Both the position numbers and the translations under genes were made by a program. A DNA stretch of 38,687 bases from Candidatus Dietzia intestinigallinarum (GTDB lineage: Bacteria; Actinomycetota; Actinomycetes; Mycobacteriales; Mycobacteriaceae). The notes beneath the pieces were generated by a model that was not told the DNA's origin, ran no database searches, and saw only the letters and a program-made list of their open reading frames with translations. Below are positions 8,938 through 16,617 of this stretch, one piece after another (position 1 is the first letter of the stretch; each line of letters starts with the position of its first letter). The DNA lies in assembly GCA_019119875.1 (NCBI GenBank), contig DWWG01000158.1, positions 1 through 38,687 on the forward strand, given 5' to 3'.

Positions 8938-9885
8938 GGTCGGATCCACGACAGCCTTCGACTTGACGACATGCGCCCTCCGTGGCGACCTGCCTGCCAG
9001 CGTGAACGCGATGACCGCGCCCCAGATGAGGGCGAATCCGAGCCACTGCACGGCGTCGAGTCGCTCCCCCACGACCACCAGTCCCCACGCCATCTGCAGG
9101 ACCGGGACGATGTACTGGAGCATGCCGACGGTGGCGAGCGGGATCCGCTGCGCCGCCACCGCGAACAGCAGCAACGGCACCACCGTGACCAGGCCGGAGG
9201 AGATGAGCAGCACCGTGTGTCCGGCGCCGTGTCCGGTGAACGTGCCGGCCCCGGTCACGCCGAGCCACACCAACAGGATCAAGGCGAACGGTGCGATCAC
9301 CGCCACCTCGCCGGTCATGCCGATCACCGGGTCCACTCGCAGCTTCTTCTTGAACACCCCGTACAGGCCGAAGCTCATCGCGAGGATCACCGACAGGGAG
9401 GGGAAGTGACCGTAGCCGATGGTGAGGACGCCGACCGCGACGACGGCGAGAGCCACCGCGAACCACTGTGGTCGGGTGAGCCGCTCCCGGAAGATGACGA
9501 CCCCGAGCAGCACACTGACCAGGGGGTTGATCGTGTACCCGAGTGCGGCTTCGGTGACCCGCCCGGAGTTGACCGTGTACACGTAGAAGCCCCAGTTGGC
9601 GGAGACGAACACGGCGGCGCCGAAGATCCACCCCCACGAGGCACGATCCACGGCCAGGAGCTCGCGCCAGCGCCGCATCACCGTGAGCACGATCGCCATG
9701 ACCACCAACGACCACACAATGCGGTTGCCGAGGATCTCCAGCGCGCCGGCCGGTTCGAGCAGGGGGAAGAACGCGGGGAAGAAGCCCCACAGTGTGTAGG
9801 CGGCGATCCCGGCGGTCACACCACCGGCGACCGACGTGTCGACGCCCCCCGTTGCGTCACCCGCGCCCTCGCTGCTGCCCCTCAC
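8935..9885 (-). CDS. rarD: RarD-type EamA/DMT superfamily permease
   Basis: This is an inner-membrane protein of the drug/metabolite transporter superfamily with about ten predicted helices arranged as two EamA repeats. Specific RarD features include the opening GIAAYTLWGFFPAFFPLLE, then ILGNRIVWSLV, then the segment SANWGFYVYTVNSGRVTEAALGYTINPL. The transported substrate of RarD proteins is not known. I chose GTG 9885 (316 aa, close to the usual 290-310), because the frame upstream to 10074 reads into arginine/glycine-rich non-conserved sequence. A TAGGGT lies 24 bases before this start. An earlier in-frame start cannot be excluded. The stop codon TAG is also the first three bases of the likely dnaE1 -10. 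Confidence 0.88.
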   Translation of the reverse strand: MRGSSEGAGDATGGVDTSVAGGVTAGIAAYTLWGFFPAFFPLLEPAGALEILGNRIVWSLVVMAIVLTVMRRWRELLAVDRASWGWIFGAAVFVSANWGFYVYTVNSGRVTEAALGYTINPLVSVLLGVVIFRERLTRPQWFAVALAVVAVGVLTIGYGHFPSLSVILAMSFGLYGVFKKKLRVDPVIGMTGEVAVIAPFALILLVWLGVTGAGTFTGHGAGHTVLLISSGLVTVVPLLLFAVAAQRIPLATVGMLQYIVPVLQMAWGLVVVGERLDAVQWLGFALIWGAVIAFTLAGRSPRRAHVVKSKAVVDPT

Positions 9886-9908
9886 CCTCGTCCACCGTTC
9901 ACTCCGCA

Positions 9909-9914
9909 ACCCTA
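9909..9914 (-). promoter_or_regulatory. Possible -10 of rarD
   Basis: TAGGGT on the minus strand lies in the 98-nt gap between the unknown anchored-protein gene and rarD. Transcription would start near 9902, giving a leader of about 17 nt before GTG 9885. Confidence 0.4.
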
Positions 9915-9983
9915 GCCCCGCTGCTGTGGTCGGCCGCCCCCGCGATCCTCCCCCGGCAGACCGCCTGTCGGCCGCCCGGGGTT

Positions 9984-10784
9984 CTAGCGCGTGGGGATCG
10001 GCGCGGTGTCGGGCAGGGGCGAAGCCGTCGTCGAGAACTGCGGCTGGAGAGGGCGGACGGCGAACCGCCCCCACACCGCGTCCGCGGGCAGTGCCTCCAC
10101 CGCCCGTACGTCCGGCAGCCGTGCCACCTCACGCAGCTGCTCCGGGGCGGCACGGACGATCAGCCCGATGATCGCCGGGTCGCCGGCGCGGATGCGGGTC
10201 GCGGTCAGCGCCCCGGCGGCCGCGGACCTGTCGGCGTTGTCGGTCTCGAATCCCTCGGCGGCCCGCTCCAGGCCACGACGCATGGCCGGCCCACGCGAGG
10301 ACTCCCCCGCCACCGGCTCGGTCAGGACCACCTCGCTGACCGGCATGGCGACCCCGTCCACCGGCACCTGCACCATCAGCCCCGAGACCCGCGGCAGGTC
10401 CCGGGCCACGGCCTCGGCGTCCGCGACGGTCCACGCCCGAGCCGCGGAGACGAGCGCCCAGCGGTGCGCTGCGGAGGAGGCTGAGTGGGCGCCGTGGTCG
10501 TCGTGGTCGTCGTCGGCCCGGTCACCGCCGGCTCCCCCACCACCGGTCGACTCGACGCCCCCACCTGCGCCGTCGTCGCCGAGCGAGGCGGCGGCGCGAT
10601 CGAGGTACTCGGCGACCGGCTCACCGTGATCGGGTCCCAGCGCATCGGACATCACGCCCGGGCTGCGCGGCAGTTCGGTGCGCAGCGCGGTGAGGAGCAT
10701 CACCAACGCCAGCACGATCAGCACGCCCACGCCGGCGGCTCTGAGCGCCCGCACCGGCAGCGTCGATCGCGCGGAACCGCTCAC
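9984..10784 (-). CDS. Membrane-anchored protein of unknown function
   Basis: The 266-aa product has one hydrophobic segment near the N-terminus (about residues 17-33, [17 protein letters not shown]) after a basic stretch, so it is probably a signal-anchored protein with its bulk outside. Residues 70-105 are a flexible linker rich in Gly, Asp and His ([11 protein letters not shown] at 90-100). The distal domain has alternating beta/alpha patterns and a segment [24 protein letters not shown] 10784 overlaps the rluD stop in a GTGA, so translation is coupled to rluD; the frame is open further upstream only inside rluD. I do not recognise the family. Its place after lspA-rluD says only that it is co-expressed. 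Confidence 0.75.
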   Translation of the reverse strand: MSGSARSTLPVRALRAAGVGVLIVLALVMLLTALRTELPRSPGVMSDALGPDHGEPVAEYLDRAAASLGDDGAGGGVESTGGGGAGGDRADDDHDDHGAHSASSAAHRWALVSAARAWTVADAEAVARDLPRVSGLMVQVPVDGVAMPVSEVVLTEPVAGESSRGPAMRRGLERAAEGFETDNADRSAAAGALTATRIRAGDPAIIGLIVRAAPEQLREVARLPDVRAVEALPADAVWGRFAVRPLQPQFSTTASPLPDTAPIPTR

Positions 10785-11707
10785 GCCGATCGCAGGATGT
10801 CCAGCGCGTTCTGGAGATCGTCGGGGTAGGAACTGCTGAAGTCGACGCGCGCACCGGTGCCGGGATGCTCGAAACCGAGTCCCACCGCGTGGAGCCACTG
10901 CCGCTCCAGCCCGAGTCGCGAGGCCAGAACGGGATCCGCGCCGTAGGTCAGGTCGCCCGCGCACGGATGATGCAGCGCCGAGAAGTGGACCCGGATCTGG
11001 TGCGTGCGGCCGGTCTCCAGATCGACCTCCACGAGCGTGGCCGCCTGGTGCGCCTCGAGCGTGTCGTAGTGGGTGATCGAGTGCTTGCCGTCGGAGGTCA
11101 CCGCGAAGCGCCAGTCCGACGACGTGTGCCGCCCGATCGGTGCGTCGATGGTGCCGGACAGCGGATCGGGGTGGCCCTGGACCAGCGCGTGGTAGGTCTT
11201 GTCGACCGTGCGGTCACGGAACGCACGCTTGAGGAGGGTGTAGGCGCGCTCGGATGCCGCGACCACCATCAGGCCGGACGTGCCCACGTCGAGTCGGTGG
11301 ACGATGCCCTTGCGCTCCGGCGGGCCCGAGGTGGAGATGCGGTACCCGGCGGCGGCGAGGCCGCCGATCACGGTGGGGCCGGTCCAGCCGACCGAGGCGT
11401 GCGCCGCGACACCGACGGGCTTGTCGACGACGATGATGTCGTTGTCCGAGTACAGAACGGTCATGCCCTCGACCGGTTCGGCGACCACCGCGGGCTCTGC
11501 CCGGGGTTCGGGCATCTCGACCTCGATCCAGCTCGTGCCGGTGAGCTTGTCCGACTTGCCGACGGTGCGACCGTCCAACAGGACTTTGCCCTCGGCGGTG
11601 AGCTCGGCGACCGCGGTGCGCGAGATGCCCAGGAGTCGCGAGACGCCGGCGTCGACGCGCATGCCGTCCAGGCCGTCGGGCACGGGGAAGGTGCGGACCT
11701 CACCCAT
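10781..11707 (-). CDS. rluD: RluA-family 23S rRNA pseudouridine synthase
   Basis: The 308-aa protein has an N-terminal S4 RNA-binding domain (about residues 14-60) and a pseudouridine synthase domain with the catalytic aspartate D140 in [11 protein letters not shown]. The ending [20 protein letters not shown] and [10 protein letters not shown] are typical of RluD-type enzymes, which isomerise uridines in helix 69 of 23S rRNA. I prefer ATG 11707, whose sequence overlaps the lspA stop and has GGGAAG about seven bases upstream, over GTG 11725. It follows lspA, a very common pair in bacteria. The downstream gene starts in its stop codon. Confidence 0.92.
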   Translation of the reverse strand: MGEVRTFPVPDGLDGMRVDAGVSRLLGISRTAVAELTAEGKVLLDGRTVGKSDKLTGTSWIEVEMPEPRAEPAVVAEPVEGMTVLYSDNDIIVVDKPVGVAAHASVGWTGPTVIGGLAAAGYRISTSGPPERKGIVHRLDVGTSGLMVVAASERAYTLLKRAFRDRTVDKTYHALVQGHPDPLSGTIDAPIGRHTSSDWRFAVTSDGKHSITHYDTLEAHQAATLVEVDLETGRTHQIRVHFSALHHPCAGDLTYGADPVLASRLGLERQWLHAVGLGFEHPGTGARVDFSSSYPDDLQNALDILRSA

Positions 11708-12332
11708 CGGCGGACTTCCCGTCACCGCTGCCGGACACCGCCGCGCGCTTCGTTTTTCCCGCCCGGCCCGAGACCGGGGTGCCGTCGTAGTCGATGTTGC
11801 GGAAGACCGCCACGGCGATCACGATCACCCCGGCCACCAGGCACGAGTCGGCCACGTTGAACACCGGCCACCAGCCCACCGACACGAAATCCACGACATG
11901 GCCGCGTAGCACTCCGGGATCGCGCAGCAGGCGGTCGATCAGGTTCCCGGCGGCGCCGCCGAGCACCAGGCCCAGACCCCACGCCCACCACCGGGAGTGG
12001 ACCCGGCGCGAGAACCACGTCAGGCCGAGCACGACCACGATCGCCACGACGCCGAGCACCGCCGTCAGGTCCGTCCCCATCGAGAACGCAGCCCCCGGGT
12101 TCCGGATCAGAACCAGGCGGACCGTCTCGCCGATGAGCTCGACCGGACGTCCCGGATCGAGAGCGGTCACCGCGAGGATCTTGGTGATCTGGTCGGCGAG
12201 CACGACGACGCCGGCGATCACCAGCATGACCACCGGCCCGGCCTGGAAGTAGCCCGGCGCCGCGCTCGCCCGGGCCGCGGTGTCGGGCGTGGGCCCGGAC
12301 GCATCCGGCTGCGCCTCGTTGGTGTCCGTCAT
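11700..12332 (-). CDS. lspA: Lipoprotein signal peptidase (signal peptidase II)
   Basis: LspA cuts the signal peptide of prolipoproteins after diacylglyceryl transfer to the lipobox cysteine, in the plasma membrane. The 210-aa protein has four hydrophobic segments. The aspartyl-protease pair should be D148 in GHVVDFV and D162 in FNVADS, and the RNPGAAFS and GNLIDR motifs are present. A polar N-terminal extension (residues 1-30) and a basic, polar tail (from about 183) flank the core. ATG 12332 was chosen because GATACT lies seven bases upstream, giving a leaderless message; the frame is open to 12497 but overlaps the divergent lipoprotein promoter. Two likely lipoprotein substrates are encoded next to it. 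Confidence 0.95.
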   Translation of the reverse strand: MTDTNEAQPDASGPTPDTAARASAAPGYFQAGPVVMLVIAGVVVLADQITKILAVTALDPGRPVELIGETVRLVLIRNPGAAFSMGTDLTAVLGVVAIVVVLGLTWFSRRVHSRWWAWGLGLVLGGAAGNLIDRLLRDPGVLRGHVVDFVSVGWWPVFNVADSCLVAGVIVIAVAVFRNIDYDGTPVSGRAGKTKRAAVSGSGDGKSADG

Positions 12333-12339
12333 GACGTCC

Positions 12340-12345
12340 AGTATC
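12340..12345 (-). promoter_or_regulatory. Leaderless -10 of lspA
   Basis: GATACT on the minus strand is followed by exactly seven bases and then ATG 12332, with no space for a ribosome-binding site. It shares the 70-bp divergent control region with the lipoprotein gene on the plus strand. Confidence 0.55.
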
Positions 12346-12389
12346 CCTGATGACGCCGCCGGGCCGGGGGACGCGGGTGGGAGACCCTC

Positions 12390-12395
12390 TAGGCT
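12390..12395 (+). promoter_or_regulatory. Leaderless -10 of the 333-aa lipoprotein gene
   Basis: TAGGCT is followed by seven bases and then GTG 12403. It is the plus-strand half of the divergent promoter pair with lspA. No -35 consensus is visible. Confidence 0.5.
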
Positions 12396-12402
12396 CGGGG
12401 CC

Positions 12403-13404
12403 GTGCAACCGCGATCGAACCGTGCCCCCGACCGCTCACGCCCCGCCCGTCGTGGCCGGCGACTACTGGCCACCGCCGTCGCGGCGTGCCTGGCCATCAG
12501 CGCCGCGGCCTGCGGGGATTCCGGGTCCGAGGAGCCCGCGACAGACCTCGCGATCCCGACCGACGAGCAGACCCTCGAACCCGAGGTGACCGTCGAACCC
12601 GGCCCCGCCCCCGAGATCGAACTCCTCGACGCCGGCAGCGGCGAACACCGCGTGCTCGCCTACGGCCCCTCCCGCGAGCCCGCGACGGTCGCGGTCACCC
12701 GATCGGCCACCGCCCGGACCGCGGTGCCCGGCTCCCAGCCGCGGGTCGACGAGACCCCGGACCAGACGCTCACCGTCGAGGGCCGGTCCGAGCCGGACGT
12801 CGACGGGGCGCAGCGCGCCACCGCGACCGTCCGGGAGTTCTCCTCGGTGGACGAGCTCCGGGCCGCCCAGTTCGCGACCGCGCCCGGCTTCACCGTCACG
12901 TGGACCCGCGGCGCCGACGGCACCGTGCGCGAACTTGGTCTGGCCGCGCCGGCGGACGCCACCGACGCCGCCCGGGCCGGGGTGGAGATCACCGCGAACG
13001 CCATCTCGGACGCCACCGTCGTCTTTCCCACCGAGGCGATCGGCCACGGCGCACGCTGGACGGCCACCAGGCAGGTCGACGACGCGGTGGCCCCCACCCG
13101 GGTCGTGACCTACGAACTGGTCGGGCTCGACGGGGACGTGGCCACGGTCCGCACGGAGACCACGGCGCCGGGCACCGCGGACACCCTCACCGCCCCCGCC
13201 CCCGACGGCGGACCCGGGGTCACGCTCGACGTGGAGACCTATGAGGTCACCGGGGTCGGCGAGCTGACCGTGGACCTGCGGGCGGCCCTGCCGGTGGACG
13301 GACGGACCGAGTCCTCGACACGGGCCGTGTACGTCGACCCCGAGACAGGGCAGCGCACGACCTACGACGAGGACTCGGTCCTTCAGTTCCGCAGCGTCGG
13401 CTGA
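12403..13404 (+). CDS. Putative lipoprotein of unknown function
   Basis: The 333-aa product starts with a basic segment with twin arginines (RPARRGRRLL), then a hydrophobic stretch LLATAVAACLAISAAAC. The cysteine near residue 39 sits in a lipobox-like ISAAAC. After a Glu/Pro-rich linker, the rest is rich in beta strands, with WTRGADGTVRELGL, a FPTEAIGHGARWTATRQV segment and threonine-rich repeats of strand pairs. I do not recognise it firmly; the layout reminds me of DUF6263-type secreted proteins, unverified. GTG 12403 was chosen because TAGGCT lies seven bases before it and it begins the signal peptide. It is divergent from lspA, the enzyme that would process it. Confidence 0.8.
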   Translation: MQPRSNRAPDRSRPARRGRRLLATAVAACLAISAAACGDSGSEEPATDLAIPTDEQTLEPEVTVEPGPAPEIELLDAGSGEHRVLAYGPSREPATVAVTRSATARTAVPGSQPRVDETPDQTLTVEGRSEPDVDGAQRATATVREFSSVDELRAAQFATAPGFTVTWTRGADGTVRELGLAAPADATDAARAGVEITANAISDATVVFPTEAIGHGARWTATRQVDDAVAPTRVVTYELVGLDGDVATVRTETTAPGTADTLTAPAPDGGPGVTLDVETYEVTGVGELTVDLRAALPVDGRTESSTRAVYVDPETGQRTTYDEDSVLQFRSVG

Positions 13405-13410
13405 CGGACG

Positions 13411-13448
13411 GGCCCGGCCGGGACACCGTCACGTGTCCCGGCCGGGCC
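13411..13448. terminator. Perfect 16-bp-stem hairpin between convergent genes
   Basis: GGCCCGGCCGGGACAC (13411-13426) and its exact reverse complement (13433-13448) flank a 6-base loop CGTCAC. It lies six bases after the stop of the plus-strand lipoprotein gene and about 20 bases beyond the stop of the facing one. It is most simply a shared bidirectional terminator, although no T-tract follows on either side, as is common in actinobacteria. Confidence 0.8.
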
Positions 13449-13467
13449 GGTTCGGTTCAGGGCCGGA

Positions 13468-13959
13468 TCAGGCCATCGCGCAGGTGGGCGGGGCCTCGAG
13501 TCCGGCGTTGGTGATCAGCGCGCAGGCGAACGACTTCTGCAGCATCCAGTTGCCGCCCTGGTTGATGAACTGGGCCTCGACCGGGATGTCCGCCTCGCCG
13601 GGCTGGGTGATCACCGCGCTGGCGATGAGCGTGCCGGGGATGTCGCCCTCGGCGACACCGGTGATCGCCACGTTCGCGCCCTGGTCGGCCTTGAGCGCGG
13701 CGATCTGGTCGAAGATCTCGGGGGCCTCCGCCCCGCCCTCGACCAGGTTGACCTTCTCCTCGACCGGCACCGCCGGGTCGGAGGCCTGGTCGAGCAGCAC
13801 CGTCAGCTCCTCGGCGGTGGGGATCGTCGACTGCTGCTGAACGCTCGTGGTGGGCTCCGCCGTCTGCCGGGTGTCGTCGTCCTCGCCCCCGCAGGCGGCC
13901 AGACCACCCAGGGCGAAAGCGGAGAGGGAGACTGCGGCGATGGTCCGTCGAAGACTCAC
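13468..13959 (-). CDS. MTB12-like lipoprotein
   Basis: The 163-aa protein has a short signal peptide and lipobox LAAC (SAFALGGLAACGG), then a Thr/Gln linker. A domain follows that matches the Mycobacterium low-molecular-weight antigen MTB12 (CFP-2) in pattern: PTAEELTVLLDQASDPAVP, then EKVNLVEGG, then FINQGGNWMLQKSFACAL. The MTB12 fold is cystatin-like; its function is unknown. Two cysteines in the last 20 residues (ACALITNAG and PPTCAMA) could form a disulfide, not found in MTB12 itself to my memory. GTG 13959 has AAAGGA six bases upstream. The frame is open far upstream but only because of base composition. It is convergent with another lipoprotein gene and divergent from ansA. Confidence 0.88.
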   Translation of the reverse strand: MSLRRTIAAVSLSAFALGGLAACGGEDDDTRQTAEPTTSVQQQSTIPTAEELTVLLDQASDPAVPVEEKVNLVEGGAEAPEIFDQIAALKADQGANVAITGVAEGDIPGTLIASAVITQPGEADIPVEAQFINQGGNWMLQKSFACALITNAGLEAPPTCAMA

Positions 13960-14085
13960 GCGGGGTCCTTTCGTCGTATGTGCGGTACCGGGCGATCGCA
14001 TGCGGGCCCGGCGCGGTCCGCAGACCGTGTCACCGGCCCAACGAACACGGATGCGCCATTGTTCCATCGACAGCGGCCCGGGTGG

Positions 14086-14114
14086 TTGACGCCGGGCCGT
14101 GCAGGCACCACTGT
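14086..14114 (+). promoter_or_regulatory. ansA promoter, probably leaderless
   Basis: TTGACG (14086-14091) is a near-perfect -35. It is followed by a 17-bp spacer and CACTGT (14109-14114). Seven bases later comes GTG 14122, so transcription and translation should start together. Confidence 0.55.
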
Positions 14115-14121
14115 GGACCGG

Positions 14122-15156
14122 GTGACCAGCCCCGAGACCAGCACAGACACCCCCCACGTCGTGATCTGCACCACCGGAGGGACGATCACGGCCTCCACCG
14201 CCTCCGACGGGGTGGTCCGCGCAGGTGATTCCGCCCCCGCCACCGCCGCGCTGCTGGGCGAGTTGCAGGCGGTGCTCCCCGACGGGATCCGACTGAGCGT
14301 GCGGCCGGTACTGGACGCGGACTCGTCCACGTTCGGCCCCGCCGAGTGGGACGTCCTGGTCGACGCGGTGGCCGACGTCCTCACCGACCCCACGGTGAGC
14401 GGCGTGGTGCTCGCACACGGGACCGACACCCTCGAGGAGACGGCGATGGCGCTGGACCTCCATCACGACGATCCCCGCCCGGTGGCCCTCACCGGCGCCC
14501 AGCTCCCCGCCGACCACCCGGAGGCCGACGGCCCCGCCAATCTGCTCGACGCCGTCCTCCTGGCCGCCGATCCCGTCTCGCGGGACCTCGGCGTGCTCGT
14601 GGTGCTCGGCCGCGCGATCCTGCAGGCCCGTGGCGTCCGCAAATGGCACACGACCGACCCTGTCGCCTTCGCCCGCAACTCCCCCGACCACCCGGTGGAG
14701 GACCTGCCTGCGGAACTCGAACGTCCCGTGGTGGACGGGCGCGCCCGGTTCACCGACGCCCGGGTCGACGTGGTGGCCTGTCCGCCCGGTTCGGACGCGA
14801 CCGCGCTTCGGGCCTGTGTCGACGCCGGGGCCCGCGGGATCGTGCTCGAGGGCTCGGGGTCGGGCAACCTGCCCCCGCTGGTGGCCGAGGCGGTCGAGCA
14901 GCTGGCACGGGAACGCCCCGACATCGTCGTGGTGGCCGGTACCCGCGTCCCCCGGGGCGAGGCCACCGCCACCTACGGCGGCCCGGGCGGCGGCGCCGAA
15001 CTCGCCCACCGCGGCGTCCTGAGCTGCGGCCACCTCCGCTCCGGACAGGCCCGGGTCCTGCTCGCAGCCCTGCTCTCCCTCACCGCCGACGGCGACCCCG
15101 CCGGTGCGGCATCCGAGGTGCGGCGCCAGTGGTCGCGCTACCACCTCTACAGCTGA
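14122..15156 (+). CDS. ansA: L-asparaginase
   Basis: The enzyme hydrolyses asparagine to aspartate and ammonia. Both signature motifs are present in the 344-aa sequence: CTTGGTI with the nucleophilic threonine T21, and HGTDTLEETA with T101 and D102. ADGPANLLDAV is the region after the catalytic lysine loop of the family. There is no signal peptide, so it should be the cytoplasmic type I form. GTG 14122 was chosen because a -35/-10 pair ends seven bases before it; GTG 14113 is in frame but falls inside the -10 region. It is divergent from the MTB12-like gene (162-nt gap) and convergent with dinB (21-nt gap). Confidence 0.93.
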   Translation: MTSPETSTDTPHVVICTTGGTITASTASDGVVRAGDSAPATAALLGELQAVLPDGIRLSVRPVLDADSSTFGPAEWDVLVDAVADVLTDPTVSGVVLAHGTDTLEETAMALDLHHDDPRPVALTGAQLPADHPEADGPANLLDAVLLAADPVSRDLGVLVVLGRAILQARGVRKWHTTDPVAFARNSPDHPVEDLPAELERPVVDGRARFTDARVDVVACPPGSDATALRACVDAGARGIVLEGSGSGNLPPLVAEAVEQLARERPDIVVVAGTRVPRGEATATYGGPGGGAELAHRGVLSCGHLRSGQARVLLAALLSLTADGDPAGAASEVRRQWSRYHLYS

Positions 15157-15177
15157 CGAACCGAGCTCCACCCGGGA

Positions 15178-16605
15178 TCACCAGCCGAGTGAATCCAACG
15201 GGTCGGCGGGCTCGAGATCGGGATCATCCTCGGAGAAGGTCCGCATCCGGCCCGGTCCGGTGGCGGCGGTCTCGAACCGCACCGACACCCGACCATGCCC
15301 CGATCCCTGCACCCAGCCGTGACCGAACTCCGGATGCCGCACGTCGGATCCCGTGCGGAAGCGCTCCTCGACGCCCTGACGCCACGCCCCGATCGCGGGG
15401 ACGACCACCGCGCCCTCGTCGTCGTCCGGATCTTCCGTCGTCACCGTGGTGCCCACCCCGACGATGTCGGGCAGGTCCTCGTCTCCGAGACCGGAATCCC
15501 CACCCACACCGGCACGCGGATCCGGCACGAACTCCTGCTCGAAGAGCGCATCCTGGTGGAACTCCGTCAGTCCCGACACGCCCACGCCGAGCAGTCGGAT
15601 CGCACCGAAGTCGACCGGGTCCGGCGCCAACGACCGCGCCACCGAGATGATCGTCTCCAGCGAGGTCGTGCCCGCCGGGAGCGTGTACGAGCGGGTGATC
15701 GAGGAGAAATCCGAGCGCTTGACCTTGACCGTGATCGTCCGCGCCGCCCGGCCGTCGGCGAGCAGTCTGCGATGCGCCCCCTCCGCGGCCCGCCGCACCG
15801 CCGCCGCCACCTGGCCCGCGGTGGTGAGGTCGGTGGCGAAGGTGCTCTCCGCGCTGATCTGCTTGGCCTCGGCCCGTTCCCGGACCGGTCGGTCGTCGTA
15901 GCCACGCGCGATCCGGGCGATGGCAGGGCCCACCGTCCTACCGAGTGCCTGGACCACGTCGTCGTCGTCCATCCCAGCCAGGTCACCGATCGTCGTGATC
16001 CCGAACTGCGCCAACCGCTCCCCCGCCACCGGCCCCACACCCCAGAGGCTCCGCACCGGCAGCGGCTCCAACACCTCGGCGTGATCACGGCGCGACACCA
16101 CCGCCACCCCGTCCGGTTTCGCCAGGTCGGAGGCGATCTTGGCGTACTGCTTGCCGGCCCCCGCCCCCACCGACGCCGGCAACCCCGTGGTCTCGCGGAT
16201 CGCCGCACGCAGGTCCTGCGCCCACGCCCGGGTCCGGTCCGAGTCGGCGCCCCGCAGCTCCGGCGGCTCCATGAACGCCTCGTCCACCGACACCTGCTCG
16301 ACCACCGGGGCGTGCTCGGCGAACACCTCGAACACCCGACGACTCAGCGCCCGGTAGACCGGCATCCGCGGCGGCACGAACACCGCCGACGGGCCGACCA
16401 GGCGGCGAGCCTGGTGCGACGGCATCGCCGAGCGCGCACCGAACGCGCGCGCCTCGTACGAGCAGCCGGCCACCACGCCACGGCCGCCGACCCCGCCGAC
16501 GAGCACCGGCCGACCCCGGAGGGTCGGCCGGGTCAACTGCTCACAGGACGCGAAGAACGCGTCCATGTCCACGTGCAGAACCCACCGATCCTGCCCGCCG
16601 CTCAT
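15178..16605 (-). CDS. dinB: DNA polymerase IV (Y family)
   Basis: This translesion polymerase has 475 aa, about 100 more than minimal DinB. Catalytic residues are visible: D13 in [10 protein letters not shown] and D108-E109 in SVDEAF. The steric gate position is F18, so ribonucleotide use as in mycobacterial DinB2 is not expected. Palm, fingers, thumb and little finger run to about residue 345. A clamp-binding motif QDALF (351-355) follows. Then comes an acidic linker and a distal domain with [23 protein letters not shown], a C-terminal addition I recall from actinobacterial DinB. The gene begins 12 nt after ileS with no strong ribosome-binding site, so it is likely to be read through from ileS. 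Confidence 0.93.
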   Translation of the reverse strand: MSGGQDRWVLHVDMDAFFASCEQLTRPTLRGRPVLVGGVGGRGVVAGCSYEARAFGARSAMPSHQARRLVGPSAVFVPPRMPVYRALSRRVFEVFAEHAPVVEQVSVDEAFMEPPELRGADSDRTRAWAQDLRAAIRETTGLPASVGAGAGKQYAKIASDLAKPDGVAVVSRRDHAEVLEPLPVRSLWGVGPVAGERLAQFGITTIGDLAGMDDDDVVQALGRTVGPAIARIARGYDDRPVRERAEAKQISAESTFATDLTTAGQVAAAVRRAAEGAHRRLLADGRAARTITVKVKRSDFSSITRSYTLPAGTTSLETIISVARSLAPDPVDFGAIRLLGVGVSGLTEFHQDALFEQEFVPDPRAGVGGDSGLGDEDLPDIVGVGTTVTTEDPDDDEGAVVVPAIGAWRQGVEERFRTGSDVRHPEFGHGWVQGSGHGRVSVRFETAATGPGRMRTFSEDDPDLEPADPLDSLGW

Positions 16606-16617
16606 GACGGACCCCGA

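Noticed and set aside
7804-9915. 703-aa plus-strand ORF over dnaE1 and rarD
   Set aside because: Shadow of dnaE1 and rarD; composition dominated by Asp, Glu, His, Arg and Gly, with no domain.
10485-10530. GTGGTCGTCGTGGTCGTC-type short repeat as a microsatellite
   Set aside because: It is the reverse complement of the Asp/His codons in the linker of the 266-aa protein, so it is protein-level low complexity.
12333-12497. N-terminal extension of lspA
   Set aside because: It overlaps the divergent lipoprotein gene and its promoter, while GATACT lies seven bases before ATG 12332.
13960-15171. N-terminal extension of the MTB12-like gene to a 567-aa protein
   Set aside because: The extension is antisense to ansA, and a good signal peptide with a ribosome-binding site starts at 13959.
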